Shown here piece after piece: positions 1 to 9,225 of a DNA stretch of 47,789 nt (position 1 is its first letter; each line of letters opens with the position of its first letter). Below the pieces are notes generated by a model. That model saw nothing but the letters and a program-made list of their open reading frames with translations. It did no database searches and had not been told where the DNA came from. Source of the DNA: Rosenbergiella australiborealis (lineage in GTDB: Bacteria; Pseudomonadota; Gammaproteobacteria; Enterobacterales; Enterobacteriaceae). Position numbers and translations under genes: made by a program. The stretch spans positions 1-47,789 of the forward strand of contig NZ_JABBFO010000017.1 of NCBI RefSeq assembly GCF_018494035.1, in the 5' to 3' direction.

Positions 1-72
1 CAGAAGTGAAACGCCGTAGCGCCGATGGTAGTGTGGGGTCTCCCCATGCGAGAGTAGGGAACTGCCAGGCAT
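1..72 (+). rRNA. rrf: 5S ribosomal RNA, 3' end (partial)
   Basis: The first 72 bases match the 3' part of enterobacterial 5S rRNA as I recall it, including the GTAGTGTGGGGTCTCCCCAT hairpin region and the terminal CCAGGCAT. The 5' part of the gene lies outside the window, so an rRNA operon reads into the window from the left. An rRNA terminator follows at once, and then kgtP, as after E. coli rrnG. Confidence 0.97.
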
Positions 73-82
73 CCAAACAGAC

Positions 83-112
83 AAAAAGGCCATCCTCACG
101 GATGGCCTTTTT
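83..112 (+). terminator. rRNA operon terminator
   Basis: A perfect 13-bp inverted repeat (AAAAAGGCCATCC, loop TCAC, GGATGGCCTTTTT) ends in a T run just after the 5S gene. It is a strong intrinsic terminator that closes the upstream rRNA operon. The next 135 bases up to kgtP are AT-rich, and I see no convincing promoter or operator there. Confidence 0.93.
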
Positions 113-247
113 GCATTCGGAAATCACAGTAGTAAAAATTTGACTAATACTATTCACATCATTAGAAAACATAATTTTACATTATGTATCAACCTCTTAT
201 TCTGTTTAATCATTAAATAATAAATCGAATAAGTAGGGACTCCCGCT

Positions 248-1543
248 ATGAATAAATTGAATGTAACGTCCCCCGTTACAGGACTAAACGAACTACAAAG
301 AATTAGAGCTATTGTAGGAGCCTCTTCAGGAAATTTAGTTGAATGGTTCGACTTTTACGTCTACTCATTTTTTTCCATCTATTTTGCCCATACATTTTTT
401 CCTCATAGCGATAGCACAACACAGCTATTACAAACCGCGGGTGTATTTGCCGCAGGTTTTTTGATGAGACCAATTGGTGGATGGTTATTTGGGTTTATTG
501 GTGATCGTTTTGGTCGAAAAAAATCGATGCTTATTTCCGTCTATATGATGTGCTTTGGATCGCTAGTGATTGCTTGTTTGCCAGGATATGATCGTATTGG
601 TTTAGTTGCTCCGATATTACTTTTGCTCGTCAGAATGTTACAAGGACTTTCTGTTGGTGGGGAATACGGCGCAAGTGCGACTTATATGAGCGAAATAGCG
701 ACAGAAGGTAAAAAAGGATTTTACTCCTCATTTCAATATGTCACCTTAATTGGTGGGCAGCTTATGGCCGTACTAACGGTTGTTATCCTACAACATATCA
801 TTAGTGATGAAAACTTACACCGTTGGGGATGGCGAATTCCTTTTCTGATTGGTGCTGGGCTGTCTATTATTGCGTTATGGTTAAGAAAATCCCTGCATGA
901 AACGAGTGATGAACAACAACGAATAGATAAACATGCAGGTAGTTTATCCTATCTACTACGATTTCATTGGCGTCCTTTTATTAAAGTGATTGGTATTACG
1001 GCAGGTGGGTCATTAAGTTTTTACACATTTACGACCTATATGCAAAAGTACTTGATCAATACAATTGGATTGGATGCCAAAACAAGCAGTATGCTGATGA
1101 CTGGTGCTCTACTTGCCTTTATGGTTTTACAGCCTCTGGCAGGGGCTCTATCAGATAAAATAGGTCGTAAGGCTTCTGTCATCATTTTCGCAGTGTGTCT
1201 ACTATTGTTCACCGTTCCTATTATGAGCTATCTTCCTGTAAGTCATAATTTGGGCGTTGTTTTTTTGCTCATTTTCCTGGCTCTAGTGATTTGTAGCTTT
1301 TATACAGCGATCAGTGGGCTATTGAAAGCCGAGCTATTTCCACCACAGCTCAGAGCGTTAGGAGTTGGTCTACCTTACGCAATTGGTAACGCTATATTCG
1401 GTGGCTCAGCAGAGTTCGTTGCACTCTCACTTAAGCAGAGCGGTCATGAATCGAGTTTTTTTTGGTATGTCGCGGCAATGGGCGTCGTTGTACTACTAAT
1501 TAGCTTAACGTTACCAAATAAGGAAAAGGTAGAGAGATTATAG
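248..1543 (+). CDS. kgtP: Alpha-ketoglutarate:H+ symporter KgtP (MFS)
   Basis: Inner-membrane major facilitator that imports 2-oxoglutarate with protons. At 431 aa it is one residue shorter than E. coli KgtP. The N-terminal half contains the metabolite:H+ symporter signature around [16 protein letters not shown] (residues ~28-43) and the loop 2-3 MFS motif [10 protein letters not shown] (~85-94). The second-half counterpart is [12 protein letters not shown] (~299-310). About twelve hydrophobic segments are visible. The ATG has an AGGGA Shine-Dalgarno sequence eight bases upstream. Its position directly after a 5S gene and convergent with pssA is the same as beside E. coli rrnG, which supports orthology. 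Related citrate/proline permeases of this subfamily are the main alternative for substrate. Confidence 0.93.
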   Translation: MNKLNVTSPVTGLNELQRIRAIVGASSGNLVEWFDFYVYSFFSIYFAHTFFPHSDSTTQLLQTAGVFAAGFLMRPIGGWLFGFIGDRFGRKKSMLISVYMMCFGSLVIACLPGYDRIGLVAPILLLLVRMLQGLSVGGEYGASATYMSEIATEGKKGFYSSFQYVTLIGGQLMAVLTVVILQHIISDENLHRWGWRIPFLIGAGLSIIALWLRKSLHETSDEQQRIDKHAGSLSYLLRFHWRPFIKVIGITAGGSLSFYTFTTYMQKYLINTIGLDAKTSSMLMTGALLAFMVLQPLAGALSDKIGRKASVIIFAVCLLLFTVPIMSYLPVSHNLGVVFLLIFLALVICSFYTAISGLLKAELFPPQLRALGVGLPYAIGNAIFGGSAEFVALSLKQSGHESSFFWYVAAMGVVVLLISLTLPNKEKVERL

Positions 1544-1555
1544 ATAAATAGGGAG

Positions 1556-1579
1556 TACCTGCCAGGTGACTGGCAGGTA
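1556..1579. terminator. Shared hairpin between convergent kgtP and pssA
   Basis: A perfect 10-bp inverted repeat (TACCTGCCAG, loop GTGA, CTGGCAGGTA) lies between the stop codons of kgtP and pssA. Neither side has a long T run, so it may be a weak bidirectional terminator or an mRNA 3'-end stabiliser. Confidence 0.6.
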
Positions 1580-1583
1580 TCTA

Positions 1584-2939
1584 TTACAGAATACGACTTA
1601 TTAGCTTATCAATCCTGATACGGCGTAGACGGCGAATCAGCTTTTTAATCCTGTTTGGATACTCAGCGATACTTTCTAAATCGTGAAATTGCTTCAATAT
1701 TGTCGTATGCTCGCGGATCAGTGTCAGTTCTTTACGTTTCTGTTCAGCCAACTGATGTTGTGGGTCATGAACTAAAATCGCATTCTCAAGATCTAAGCGC
1801 CATGCCCTAGGATTCAGGTTATTCCCAGTGAGTAACATCCACTCTTCATCTACCCAAATACCTTTGAGGTGATAGCTATTCGTACCGTCTTGCCATAAGC
1901 GGATCGTCAGCCGGTCATTATCTAAATAATATTGTAGTCGGCTGGCAAAACGGCGTAAGTTTATTTCATAAAGATAAGGTAATGCACCGATAATTTTAAA
2001 GGGTTCTTCAGGAGGAATATAAAAGTCATTCGCTGTCTTATCTCCCACGATAATTTCGACCTCTTTACCTTGTCGTAAAAGGCGAATGATATGTCGTACC
2101 AAAATCGCAGGGAGATTAAAGTACGGGGTACAAATCACCAATTTTTTTTCAGTTGCGGGCATTAAATGAAAAATGGTTTGGTTAAGAAGACTACGTTTTC
2201 CTAGACCGGCAAGAGGAGTGACTGAAAGTTGCTCTTCGTTTGCTAAATCATCAAATTCGTAGTTAAACGTTCTTAGTTCTTGGCGGAAAATTTTTGTTTC
2301 GCTTTTGATCTCAAGGCTTGTTGGGCGATCCTTAAGATCAAGACGGTGAACTGCATCAGATTGCTTCAGATTACTATTGATCCAGTCAAACATGATCCCT
2401 GCGAGAGTAGGATTTTTTAAAACCTGATAACGGTCATATCGATAGCGCTGATCTTGTTGAAGATACACATTATTGATACTGGCACCGCTATAAAGTACCG
2501 TATCATCAAAAATGAATCCTTTGAGATGCAGTACACCTAATGCCTCGCGAGTATTTACTGGAATGCCAAAAACGGGAATCGCTAATTCCCCAGCTTGTTC
2601 GGCTAACTGGCAATACCAATCTGCATTCGTTTCTCCGCGCGCAGCACCAATACGGCCACGTTGCGCCCTATGCCAATCAACACAAATACTGATGTCCAAT
2701 TGCGGATTATGTTGCTTGGCTTGATAAAGCGCGTTCATTATTGATTGCCCAGCTTCATCATTTTCAAGATAGAGAGCAACAAGGCAAATTCTATATTGTG
2801 CCTGTGCTATTTTGTCTAAAAGCGTATGATGAAACTCCGCTGCGGAATACAAAAATGAAAAATCAGTGATTGATTGCGGCAGTTTTGGGAGTTCTGCAAG
2901 GTATCGCTGGTGAGAATTCATTTTAATTTTTGACAACAT
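1584..2939 (-). CDS. pssA: CDP-diacylglycerol--serine O-phosphatidyltransferase PssA
   Basis: Makes phosphatidylserine from CDP-diacylglycerol and serine, the committed step to phosphatidylethanolamine. It is 451 aa, the same length as the E. coli enzyme. It is a phospholipase-D superfamily protein with two HKD motifs: HLKGFIFDD at residues 138-146 and HLKGIWVDEEW in the C-terminal half (~358). The basic C-terminus (KKLIRRLRRIRIDKLIS) fits the known peripheral, ribosome/membrane-associated behaviour of PssA. It lies downstream of tapT and pka on the same strand after an 80-bp gap, so it may be cotranscribed with them or have its own promoter. Confidence 0.97.
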   Translation of the reverse strand: MLSKIKMNSHQRYLAELPKLPQSITDFSFLYSAAEFHHTLLDKIAQAQYRICLVALYLENDEAGQSIMNALYQAKQHNPQLDISICVDWHRAQRGRIGAARGETNADWYCQLAEQAGELAIPVFGIPVNTREALGVLHLKGFIFDDTVLYSGASINNVYLQQDQRYRYDRYQVLKNPTLAGIMFDWINSNLKQSDAVHRLDLKDRPTSLEIKSETKIFRQELRTFNYEFDDLANEEQLSVTPLAGLGKRSLLNQTIFHLMPATEKKLVICTPYFNLPAILVRHIIRLLRQGKEVEIIVGDKTANDFYIPPEEPFKIIGALPYLYEINLRRFASRLQYYLDNDRLTIRLWQDGTNSYHLKGIWVDEEWMLLTGNNLNPRAWRLDLENAILVHDPQHQLAEQKRKELTLIREHTTILKQFHDLESIAEYPNRIKKLIRRLRRIRIDKLISRIL

Positions 2940-3019
2940 CGCATTACGCTTCTTCTATTAAGGATCGAAAACATGATAAAACAAGGGAATCTTAACCCGT
3001 AACTATACCATCAAAAAGC

Positions 3020-5470
3020 TTAACAATGGCTATTTCTGTGTGGATCTAACGGTAACCGTAAGCTAACAATGCCGTCTTCCACATTATTTTTACAACTGAA
3101 ACCAAGTTTTTTAGCGAGGGCAATCATCCCAGTATTGTTGGGCATAGTAATACCATTTAGTTGTTGTAAACCATGATCTCGAGTGTAAGTTATCATCTTT
3201 TCGAGCAATTTTTTTCCTAGCCCCAATCGCTTCAAGTCTGAACGCACTAATATTGAAAATTCCGCATCGATGTTATCACTATCTGAGATAGCGCGAGTTA
3301 CTCCAATGATCGTATCGATTCCTTTTTCTTGAATGACAGCAACAAAAGCCATTTCACGGTCATAGTCAATTTGCGTCATAGTGGCGAGATCGTCATGGGT
3401 AAATTCATTGATTTCACTAAAATAACGATAATAGAGATCCTCTTTTGTGACTTTACCAATGAATGCTAGAAGTTGTGGTTCATCTTCCGGAAGAATCGGT
3501 CGAAATAGCGCCCGTCTACCGTCGTTCAACTCAACCCACTGCTCAAATTTTTGAGGGTAGGGACGAATCGCGAGTCGATCTTCACTATCCCCCTCAAATG
3601 ACTTGAGGGTGAGTTGTGCATCGATTAACGATAATGGGTGTTGTTTATCGACATACAGCTCAATTTGGCAGTGATTGATTTCTGGACAATCAATAATTAA
3701 ATCTGAAAGTTGCACCAGTGTTTGACATAACTGATAGAGATGTTCTGGGCGAACTTCCCATCGCCGAAAGATTTTATTTTGAAGTATTCCCTGCGTAACT
3801 AGGTGGTTAGCTAATGCCATATTAAGGGGGAACAACGCCGTCACAGCTTGTCTATCTTCATGCCACATTTCACCCTGTTCACCTAATAGAATGATTGGGC
3901 CAAATAGAGGATCATGTTGAACCACTATCCGTACTCGTTGACTATTCGGCTCGAAGCGATCTTTTCTTGAATTATCCGCATGTGGAAAGCCATAGTCGTG
4001 TAAGAGGCTAATTAATTCATTACCTTGTAGAAGCGTTTTATTACCATTGAGTTGTTGTTGTAAATATTTACGGACTTCCATTCGGCCTAGGGGTTGTATC
4101 GCCAGTCTCGCGGGGGTTTCCCTGAGTTGTTTTTGATTGCGATAATAGGCGACTCGGTGCATAAAGGCAGTAACTGTGCCTTCGGGTGTTCGCCAAGTCG
4201 GGATTTTGGCTTGCGAAAAAATAGTACGTGCACCTTGTGATGAGAACTCACCGCACCAGTTTGTTAATAGTGTTTTATATTTTGCTCGAGGATGTTGGTT
4301 ATACAGCGCGGATAATTTTTCTGCACAGTCGGTTGCTGAGGAAACGGCGCTAGGGGCATGTATCACCATAATGGCTTCGGTTTCCGCGCTATCAAGCAAT
4401 ATAGCAATGACGTCTAGATAAAGCTGGGTGGTGGCATCATCTTTTAAGTCAAGAGGATTAGTTATCGGGATATTTTCAGGTAAACAGGCTTGGAGACGTT
4501 GGAGGGTTTCGGCGGAGAGTGTGAGAAGCTTACCTTGACGTTCTTCAAGAACATCGAGTGCCAATGCTGCCGGTGCAACGCCATTGCTTACAATAAATAG
4601 CGACTCGCCATTAAAATGACGCATATGGCTCAAAGACTCTACGGCAGAAAATAATTCGTGTGAGTCATAAACGCGTAACATCCCAGCACGCTGAATGGCT
4701 GCATCCCAAGTACCGTCGAAGGTCTCTTCGTTACCCACTAATCGTCGGGCAGCACGGCTTCGCCCACTTTTAAACATCACAATCGGTTTGTTACGTGAGG
4801 CACTGCGTGATGCAGAAACAAACCGTCGGGCATCGTGAAGATGTTCAAGTGCGATTAAAATAGCATGCGTTTTTGTATCGCGTGCTAAAAAATCGAGCAG
4901 ATCGTCACTATCAATGTCTACGCCTTCACCAAGAGCGATGAACCAGGAAAACCCAACATTTCGTTGTTGCGCCCAATCGAGAATGGTATTTGCAACCGCT
5001 GTTGACTGTGCAATAAACGCGACATTACCTCGTGCGACAGGGACGGGAGAAAAACTGGCATTGAGTCCTTGATACGGCGCAATGAGCCCCAGACTATTTG
5101 GCCCTAAAAGTCGCATGTTCCAGCGGGAAGCCTGTGTTAATAGTGCTGTAAAATGCTCTTTTGAAGCGGAGAGAATAATGCAACTCCGGCATCCTTTCTT
5201 TCCTAATTCGTCGATTATCTGAGCTAAACGTCGAGCGTGAGTACAGAGAATTGCTAAATCGGGAATTAGAGGTAGGGTATCTATATTCGCATAAGCCATT
5301 ACACCACATACGGCCGAATAGCGAGGATTAACGGGTAATATTGCCCCAGAGAATCCTCCCGCTAATAAATTTTTCATCATGAGATGGCCAGCTCGGCCGA
5401 CTTTCTGTGATGCGCCGATCACAGCAATCGACGTTGGCTTTAGTAAAGCTTCTAATCCGGCTTGGCTCAT
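3020..5470 (-). CDS. pka: Protein lysine acetyltransferase Pka/PatZ with shortened ATP-grasp region
   Basis: GNAT-type lysine acetyltransferase known in E. coli and Salmonella to acetylate acetyl-CoA synthetase and other proteins. The N-terminal CoA-binding Rossmann region (SIAVIGASQKVGRAGHL, ~14-30) and succinyl-CoA-synthetase-like region are followed by a C-terminal GNAT domain (~645-805) with the acetyl-CoA loop LKRLGLGKKL. It is 816 aa against 886 in E. coli by recall. The difference is one in-frame gap: after HDYGFPHADN (~500) the protein resumes at RVRIVVQHDPLFGP (~513). This skips the part of the ATP-grasp module that in E. coli contains the LKLRSPDIPHKSEVQGV segment. No frameshift or stop is present, so the reading frame and GNAT domain look intact. 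It starts 22 bp after tapT. Confidence 0.93.
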   Translation of the reverse strand: MSQAGLEALLKPTSIAVIGASQKVGRAGHLMMKNLLAGGFSGAILPVNPRYSAVCGVMAYANIDTLPLIPDLAILCTHARRLAQIIDELGKKGCRSCIILSASKEHFTALLTQASRWNMRLLGPNSLGLIAPYQGLNASFSPVPVARGNVAFIAQSTAVANTILDWAQQRNVGFSWFIALGEGVDIDSDDLLDFLARDTKTHAILIALEHLHDARRFVSASRSASRNKPIVMFKSGRSRAARRLVGNEETFDGTWDAAIQRAGMLRVYDSHELFSAVESLSHMRHFNGESLFIVSNGVAPAALALDVLEERQGKLLTLSAETLQRLQACLPENIPITNPLDLKDDATTQLYLDVIAILLDSAETEAIMVIHAPSAVSSATDCAEKLSALYNQHPRAKYKTLLTNWCGEFSSQGARTIFSQAKIPTWRTPEGTVTAFMHRVAYYRNQKQLRETPARLAIQPLGRMEVRKYLQQQLNGNKTLLQGNELISLLHDYGFPHADNSRKDRFEPNSQRVRIVVQHDPLFGPIILLGEQGEMWHEDRQAVTALFPLNMALANHLVTQGILQNKIFRRWEVRPEHLYQLCQTLVQLSDLIIDCPEINHCQIELYVDKQHPLSLIDAQLTLKSFEGDSEDRLAIRPYPQKFEQWVELNDGRRALFRPILPEDEPQLLAFIGKVTKEDLYYRYFSEINEFTHDDLATMTQIDYDREMAFVAVIQEKGIDTIIGVTRAISDSDNIDAEFSILVRSDLKRLGLGKKLLEKMITYTRDHGLQQLNGITMPNNTGMIALAKKLGFSCKNNVEDGIVSLRLPLDPHRNSHC

Positions 5471-5492
5471 AGCTCCTCCGCTAGCGGTGACC

Positions 5493-6191
5493 TTAACAAT
5501 CGTTATTTTTTCGGGCGTGGATAGGATGATGAGGCTTACCCGCTAGGTATCGTTCCCGGAAGAGGGAGAAATGTTGGTATAAGCTCTCTGCTGCCAACGT
5601 GTCCCCAGCCTGAGCAAGTAATGCGGCAGCAATCTCTGCGGTACAGTGGTGCTCAGCACTATGTGCTTCTCGTAGGGTATATTGGCTTGGCTTAGCAACA
5701 TCGACAGAGATGACTGGAAATGCGTTGAGCCACGGGCTTTTACGAAACATTTTGCGAGCTTCGCTCCAAGTTCCATCTAACATAATAAATAAAGGCGGTT
5801 TTCCTGTGAGAGGCGGTTGATGTAAAACCTCTCTATGCGGTTCTGCATAACTGGCAGGAAAGACCACTAAAGGTTGATACTCATTTGTGAGAGTGAGCAG
5901 AGCATCCTTGCTGTCAAATTCAGTTCTCGACCATTGGTAAGCGAGGGTATCTGGGAGAATGTCTGCAATCAATCTTCCGGTATTACTCGGTTTTAGTGGC
6001 TCGGTATCATACATCATTAGGCAGAAGCGGCTTCTTGCTATTTGAGGTTGTATCGTGGCACAAAGGCAATTAGCGGCAGGGAGCAGACAGTTCTGACAAC
6101 GGCTAACGCGATTGCCGCGGGCAAGAAAGGGACGAGTCGCTTTTGCTAAGCGCTGTGCCCGGAGTTGTAATACGGCATTATGATGGGTCAT
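5493..6191 (-). CDS. tapT: tRNA-uridine aminocarboxypropyltransferase TapT (DTW domain)
   Basis: Uses S-adenosylmethionine to place the acp group on uridine 47 of tRNAs (E. coli YfiP/TapT). The 232-aa protein has an N-terminal four-cysteine knuckle (CQNCLLPAANCLCA, ~34-47) and the family's DTW-type motif in the form MLDGTWSEARKM (~137-148). It is the first gene of a minus-strand group tapT-pka(-pssA), the same order as E. coli yfiP-yfiQ-pssA, and is divergent from yfiF. Assignment rests on domain motifs and synteny. Confidence 0.9.
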   Translation of the reverse strand: MTHHNAVLQLRAQRLAKATRPFLARGNRVSRCQNCLLPAANCLCATIQPQIARSRFCLMMYDTEPLKPSNTGRLIADILPDTLAYQWSRTEFDSKDALLTLTNEYQPLVVFPASYAEPHREVLHQPPLTGKPPLFIMLDGTWSEARKMFRKSPWLNAFPVISVDVAKPSQYTLREAHSAEHHCTAEIAAALLAQAGDTLAAESLYQHFSLFRERYLAGKPHHPIHARKNNDC

Positions 6192-6353
6192 AAAGAGTCG
6201 ATACTGGATAAAAAAAATAGTTTAATTGAGTTCTATGGGGGATGCTACGCAATCTATCGATTTATGAGACGGTGATTGTTAATTCACCAGTAAAGAAGAT
6301 AGCTAAGCGGGCGGACATCAGGTAATCTGCGCGCTCAGTAACAGGAGAATGTG

Positions 6354-7460
6354 ATGAACGACGAAAATAAAAGTAAAAGTAGCAAAGTAAAAGTAATGTA
6401 TGTTCGCGGTGAAGAGGCAACTTCCTCGCGTAATAGTGGTAATCCGCGCACTGGGAAAGGAGGTCGTACCCCGGATCGCAAGGCACCGACAGATCGTCGT
6501 TCATCTTCCTCTTCGCGTCGTGATGATGCATCGTCTCACCGTGGTGACTCTTCTTCGCGCCGTGGGGGGTTTTCTGCCCGTCGCGATGATAGTGCGTCAC
6601 ACCGTAATGATTCTCCGTGGCGTACAGTTTCTAAACGTCCCTCAGAAAAAAATGAATCTTTACCCGAAGTGACGACTGATGAAGGATTGACGGCAAAAAG
6701 TTATATCGATCCTGAGCAACTTCGCCGTCAGCGTCAAGAAGAGACCCGTGTTTATGGCGAAAATGCATGCCAAGCATTATTTCTAAGTCGACCCGAAGCC
6801 ATTGTCCGTGCGTGGTTTGTTCAAAGCGTTACCCCTCGTTTTCGTGAAACCTTGCGTTGGTTAGCGGCAAACCGCAAAGCCTATCATGTTGTTGACGATG
6901 CTGAGCTAGTGAAAGCTGCAGGTACTGAGCATCATGGCGGTGTTTGCTTTATCATCAAAAAGCAAACTGGTCTGGATGTTGCCGCGTGGCTGGCTCAGGC
7001 TGAAGATAAAGATTGCGTAATGGCGTTAGAAAATGTGGGTAATCCACATAATCTTGGGGCGATTATGCGTAGTTGTGCCCACTTTGGTGCAAAAGCTATT
7101 TTGGTTAATGATGCCAATTTACTTGAATCCGGTGCAGCAGTAAGAACTGCAGAAGGTGGCGCTGAACACGTACGTGCGGTTACCGCTCCATCTTTCCACC
7201 AAGGCCTTGATGCTTTCCGTCGTGCGGGGTATTCCATTGTCACTACGTCAAGCCACGAAGGGCAGCCTCTGGCAAACATGGCTTTTCCTGCTAAAACAGT
7301 TATTGTGTTAGGCCAAGAAGGGGAAGGTTTACATGAAGAAACGTTACGCCAAGGTGATGTCAGTGTATCGATTGGTGGTACTGGAAACATTGAAAGTCTG
7401 AATGTATCAGTGGCTGCTGGAATCTTGTTAGGTGAATGGTGGCGCCAACAGAAAGCCTAA
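6354..7460 (+). CDS. yfiF: SpoU/TrmH-family RNA 2'-O-methyltransferase-like protein YfiF
   Basis: Member of the SPOUT class of RNA ribose methyltransferases; the RNA target of YfiF is not one I can name. The C-terminal domain has the three TrmH motifs: [24 protein letters not shown] and [20 protein letters not shown]. An N-terminal SpoU substrate-binding-like domain begins near residue 120. The first ~100 residues are a low-complexity, highly basic Ser/Arg/Asp/His stretch ([13 protein letters not shown] and similar repeats), probably disordered and RNA-binding. I chose the ATG at 6354 over the GTG three bases earlier because AGGAGA then sits five bases upstream. E. coli trxC, normally next door, is absent. 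Confidence 0.88.
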   Translation: MNDENKSKSSKVKVMYVRGEEATSSRNSGNPRTGKGGRTPDRKAPTDRRSSSSSRRDDASSHRGDSSSRRGGFSARRDDSASHRNDSPWRTVSKRPSEKNESLPEVTTDEGLTAKSYIDPEQLRRQRQEETRVYGENACQALFLSRPEAIVRAWFVQSVTPRFRETLRWLAANRKAYHVVDDAELVKAAGTEHHGGVCFIIKKQTGLDVAAWLAQAEDKDCVMALENVGNPHNLGAIMRSCAHFGAKAILVNDANLLESGAAVRTAEGGAEHVRAVTAPSFHQGLDAFRRAGYSIVTTSSHEGQPLANMAFPAKTVIVLGQEGEGLHEETLRQGDVSVSIGGTGNIESLNVSVAAGILLGEWWRQQKA

Positions 7461-7511
7461 TAAGCCCCCACAAGCTCACGCTGAATCGGGACGTTAGCTT
7501 GTTATAGGGGT

Positions 7512-7544
7512 AAAAAGGGTTCACGTTATCGTGAGCCCTTTTTT
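7512..7544 (+). terminator. Terminator of yfiF
   Basis: A 14-bp stem with one G-T wobble (AAAAAGGGTTCACG, loop TTAT, CGTGAGCCCTTTTT) and a T run lies 50 bases after the yfiF stop codon. The following ~130 bases to the emrB stop contain nothing I can identify. Confidence 0.9.
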
Positions 7545-7675
7545 AATGGGGTTTCTACTACACAATACAAGAATACGTGTGTGGGTGTTACGATCCGGTA
7601 GACGGGATAGGGTGAAAAAATTATTCGCTAATACCCGTTACCTTAAATCACCTACATTCGCAGAAAATCTCGTTT

Positions 7676-9220
7676 TTAGTGGGCACCTCCGCCACTGCCA
7701 CCGGAATGGAAAGGCGGTTTTGCGAACCAGATTACGACTAAAAGCACGACAAAAATGCCTCCTGCGGCCCAAAAAATTTCGTTAGCAGAGATAATTAATC
7801 CCTGATTAGTGATTTGCTGTGCAATATAGCTGGATGCTTGCTGGTGGCTTAGCCCTAAGGATTCGAGTTGGTGATAGCTTTGTTGCGCGTTAGGATTATA
7901 AACATTAATTGATTCTGTTAATTGATTATGGTGTATCGCTTCTCGATCCGTCCAAAGGGTGGTCGTAATTGAAGTACCGATCGACCCTCCTAATGTACGT
8001 ATAAAATTAGATAACCCCGATGCAGCGGCAATTCGTTCTGCCGGAAGGCCAGATAAGGTAATGGTCGTTAATGGCATAAAAAAGCATGCAACGGCGAACC
8101 CCTGAATAAACTGAGGCCAAGCGGCATCAGCAAAGCTCATACCCGGCTCAAATGTATAAGCTCGCCAATAAAAACAGATGGCATACATAATAAAGCTGAA
8201 TGTGACTAAGTAACGCATATCGATGCGCGGAGCAAAACGACCGATAATCGGGGATAAGATAACCGGAAGTATCCCCACTGGCGCAGAGGCCAGTCCTGCC
8301 CAAGTGGCTGTATAACCGAACACTTCCTGCAATAACTGTGGTAACAAGACGATAGTTCCGAAGTAGAGCATGTAAGCTAAGCTAATTGAACCACAGCCGA
8401 TGGTAAAGTTTCGCGATTTAAACAGTGAAAGATCAATGATCGGATGTTCATCTGTTAACTCCCAAATGATCAGGATCAGTAAAGCCACTATCGCGACAAC
8501 CGTTAGCGTAATGATTTCTGTTGAGCTGAACCAGTCTAGCTCTTTGCCTCTATCGAGCATGACTTGCAAACAGCCGATACCGAGGGTGAGCATAACTAGT
8601 CCGACGACATCTATCGGTTGTTTACGAGTCGGAGTATCGCGTTGCCCTAGGGTCTTAATGGCTAATAACACAACGACTACGCCGATAGGAACGTTGATAA
8701 AGAAAATCCATCCCCAATGATAGTTATCACTAATCCACCCTCCCAGTATAGGGCCACAAATCGGTGCGACAATAACCGTCATTGCCCAGAGTGACATTGC
8801 CATACTGCGTTTTGCGGGAGGGTAGTTATTGAGCAATAGACTTTGGGAAAGAGGAATAAGCGGGCCAGCGACTATCCCTTGTATCACGCGAAAAAAAATG
8901 AGCATAGTGAGATTGGTCGACATCCCGCATGCCCAAGAGGCGAGCGCAAATGCGGCAGTAGAGGCAATGAATAGCTTTACTTCGCCAAAACGTCGCGCCA
9001 GCCACCCGGTTAAGGGAATTGAAATCGCATTGGCCACACCAAACGAGGTAATAACCCATGTTCCCTGTGTGTTCGATGCGCCTAAGTCTCCGGCAATCGT
9101 GGGTATGGCGACATTGGCAATTGTCGAATCTAGCACCTGCATAAAGGTGGCCAGTGAGAGCGCAATCGTCATTAATATTAGTTGCCCTCGAGCTAAGGGC
9201 TGCCTTTCATTATATGCCAT
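7676..9220 (-). CDS. emrB: Multidrug efflux MFS permease EmrB (DHA2 family)
   Basis: Inner-membrane proton-driven pump of the EmrAB-TolC tripartite system, exporting hydrophobic uncouplers and drugs. The 514-aa protein (E. coli 512) shows the DHA2/14-TM family hallmarks. These are LDSTIANVAIPTIAGDLG in the first segment (~30-47), the loop 2-3 motif GWLARRFGEVKLF and the antiporter motif GPILGGWISDNYHWGWIFF (~157-175). It is the last gene of the emrRAB unit, five bases after emrA, as in E. coli. A glycine-rich tail (GGSGGGAH) ends the protein. Confidence 0.96.
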   Translation of the reverse strand: MAYNERQPLARGQLILMTIALSLATFMQVLDSTIANVAIPTIAGDLGASNTQGTWVITSFGVANAISIPLTGWLARRFGEVKLFIASTAAFALASWACGMSTNLTMLIFFRVIQGIVAGPLIPLSQSLLLNNYPPAKRSMAMSLWAMTVIVAPICGPILGGWISDNYHWGWIFFINVPIGVVVVLLAIKTLGQRDTPTRKQPIDVVGLVMLTLGIGCLQVMLDRGKELDWFSSTEIITLTVVAIVALLILIIWELTDEHPIIDLSLFKSRNFTIGCGSISLAYMLYFGTIVLLPQLLQEVFGYTATWAGLASAPVGILPVILSPIIGRFAPRIDMRYLVTFSFIMYAICFYWRAYTFEPGMSFADAAWPQFIQGFAVACFFMPLTTITLSGLPAERIAAASGLSNFIRTLGGSIGTSITTTLWTDREAIHHNQLTESINVYNPNAQQSYHQLESLGLSHQQASSYIAQQITNQGLIISANEIFWAAGGIFVVLLVVIWFAKPPFHSGGSGGGAH

Positions 9221-9225
9221 GACGA

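Noticed and set aside
3020-5470. pka as a pseudogene
   Set aside because: The frame is open throughout and the GNAT and CoA-binding domains are intact; the change is an in-frame internal loss, so it is kept as a CDS.
6262-6600. 112-aa minus-strand frame opposite yfiF
   Set aside because: It is the antisense of the low-complexity Ser/Arg region of yfiF; its His/Ser-rich composition is a mirror of that bias.
7531-7785. 84-aa plus-strand frame after yfiF
   Set aside because: It begins inside the yfiF terminator and ends antisense to emrB; it has a random basic composition and no Shine-Dalgarno sequence.
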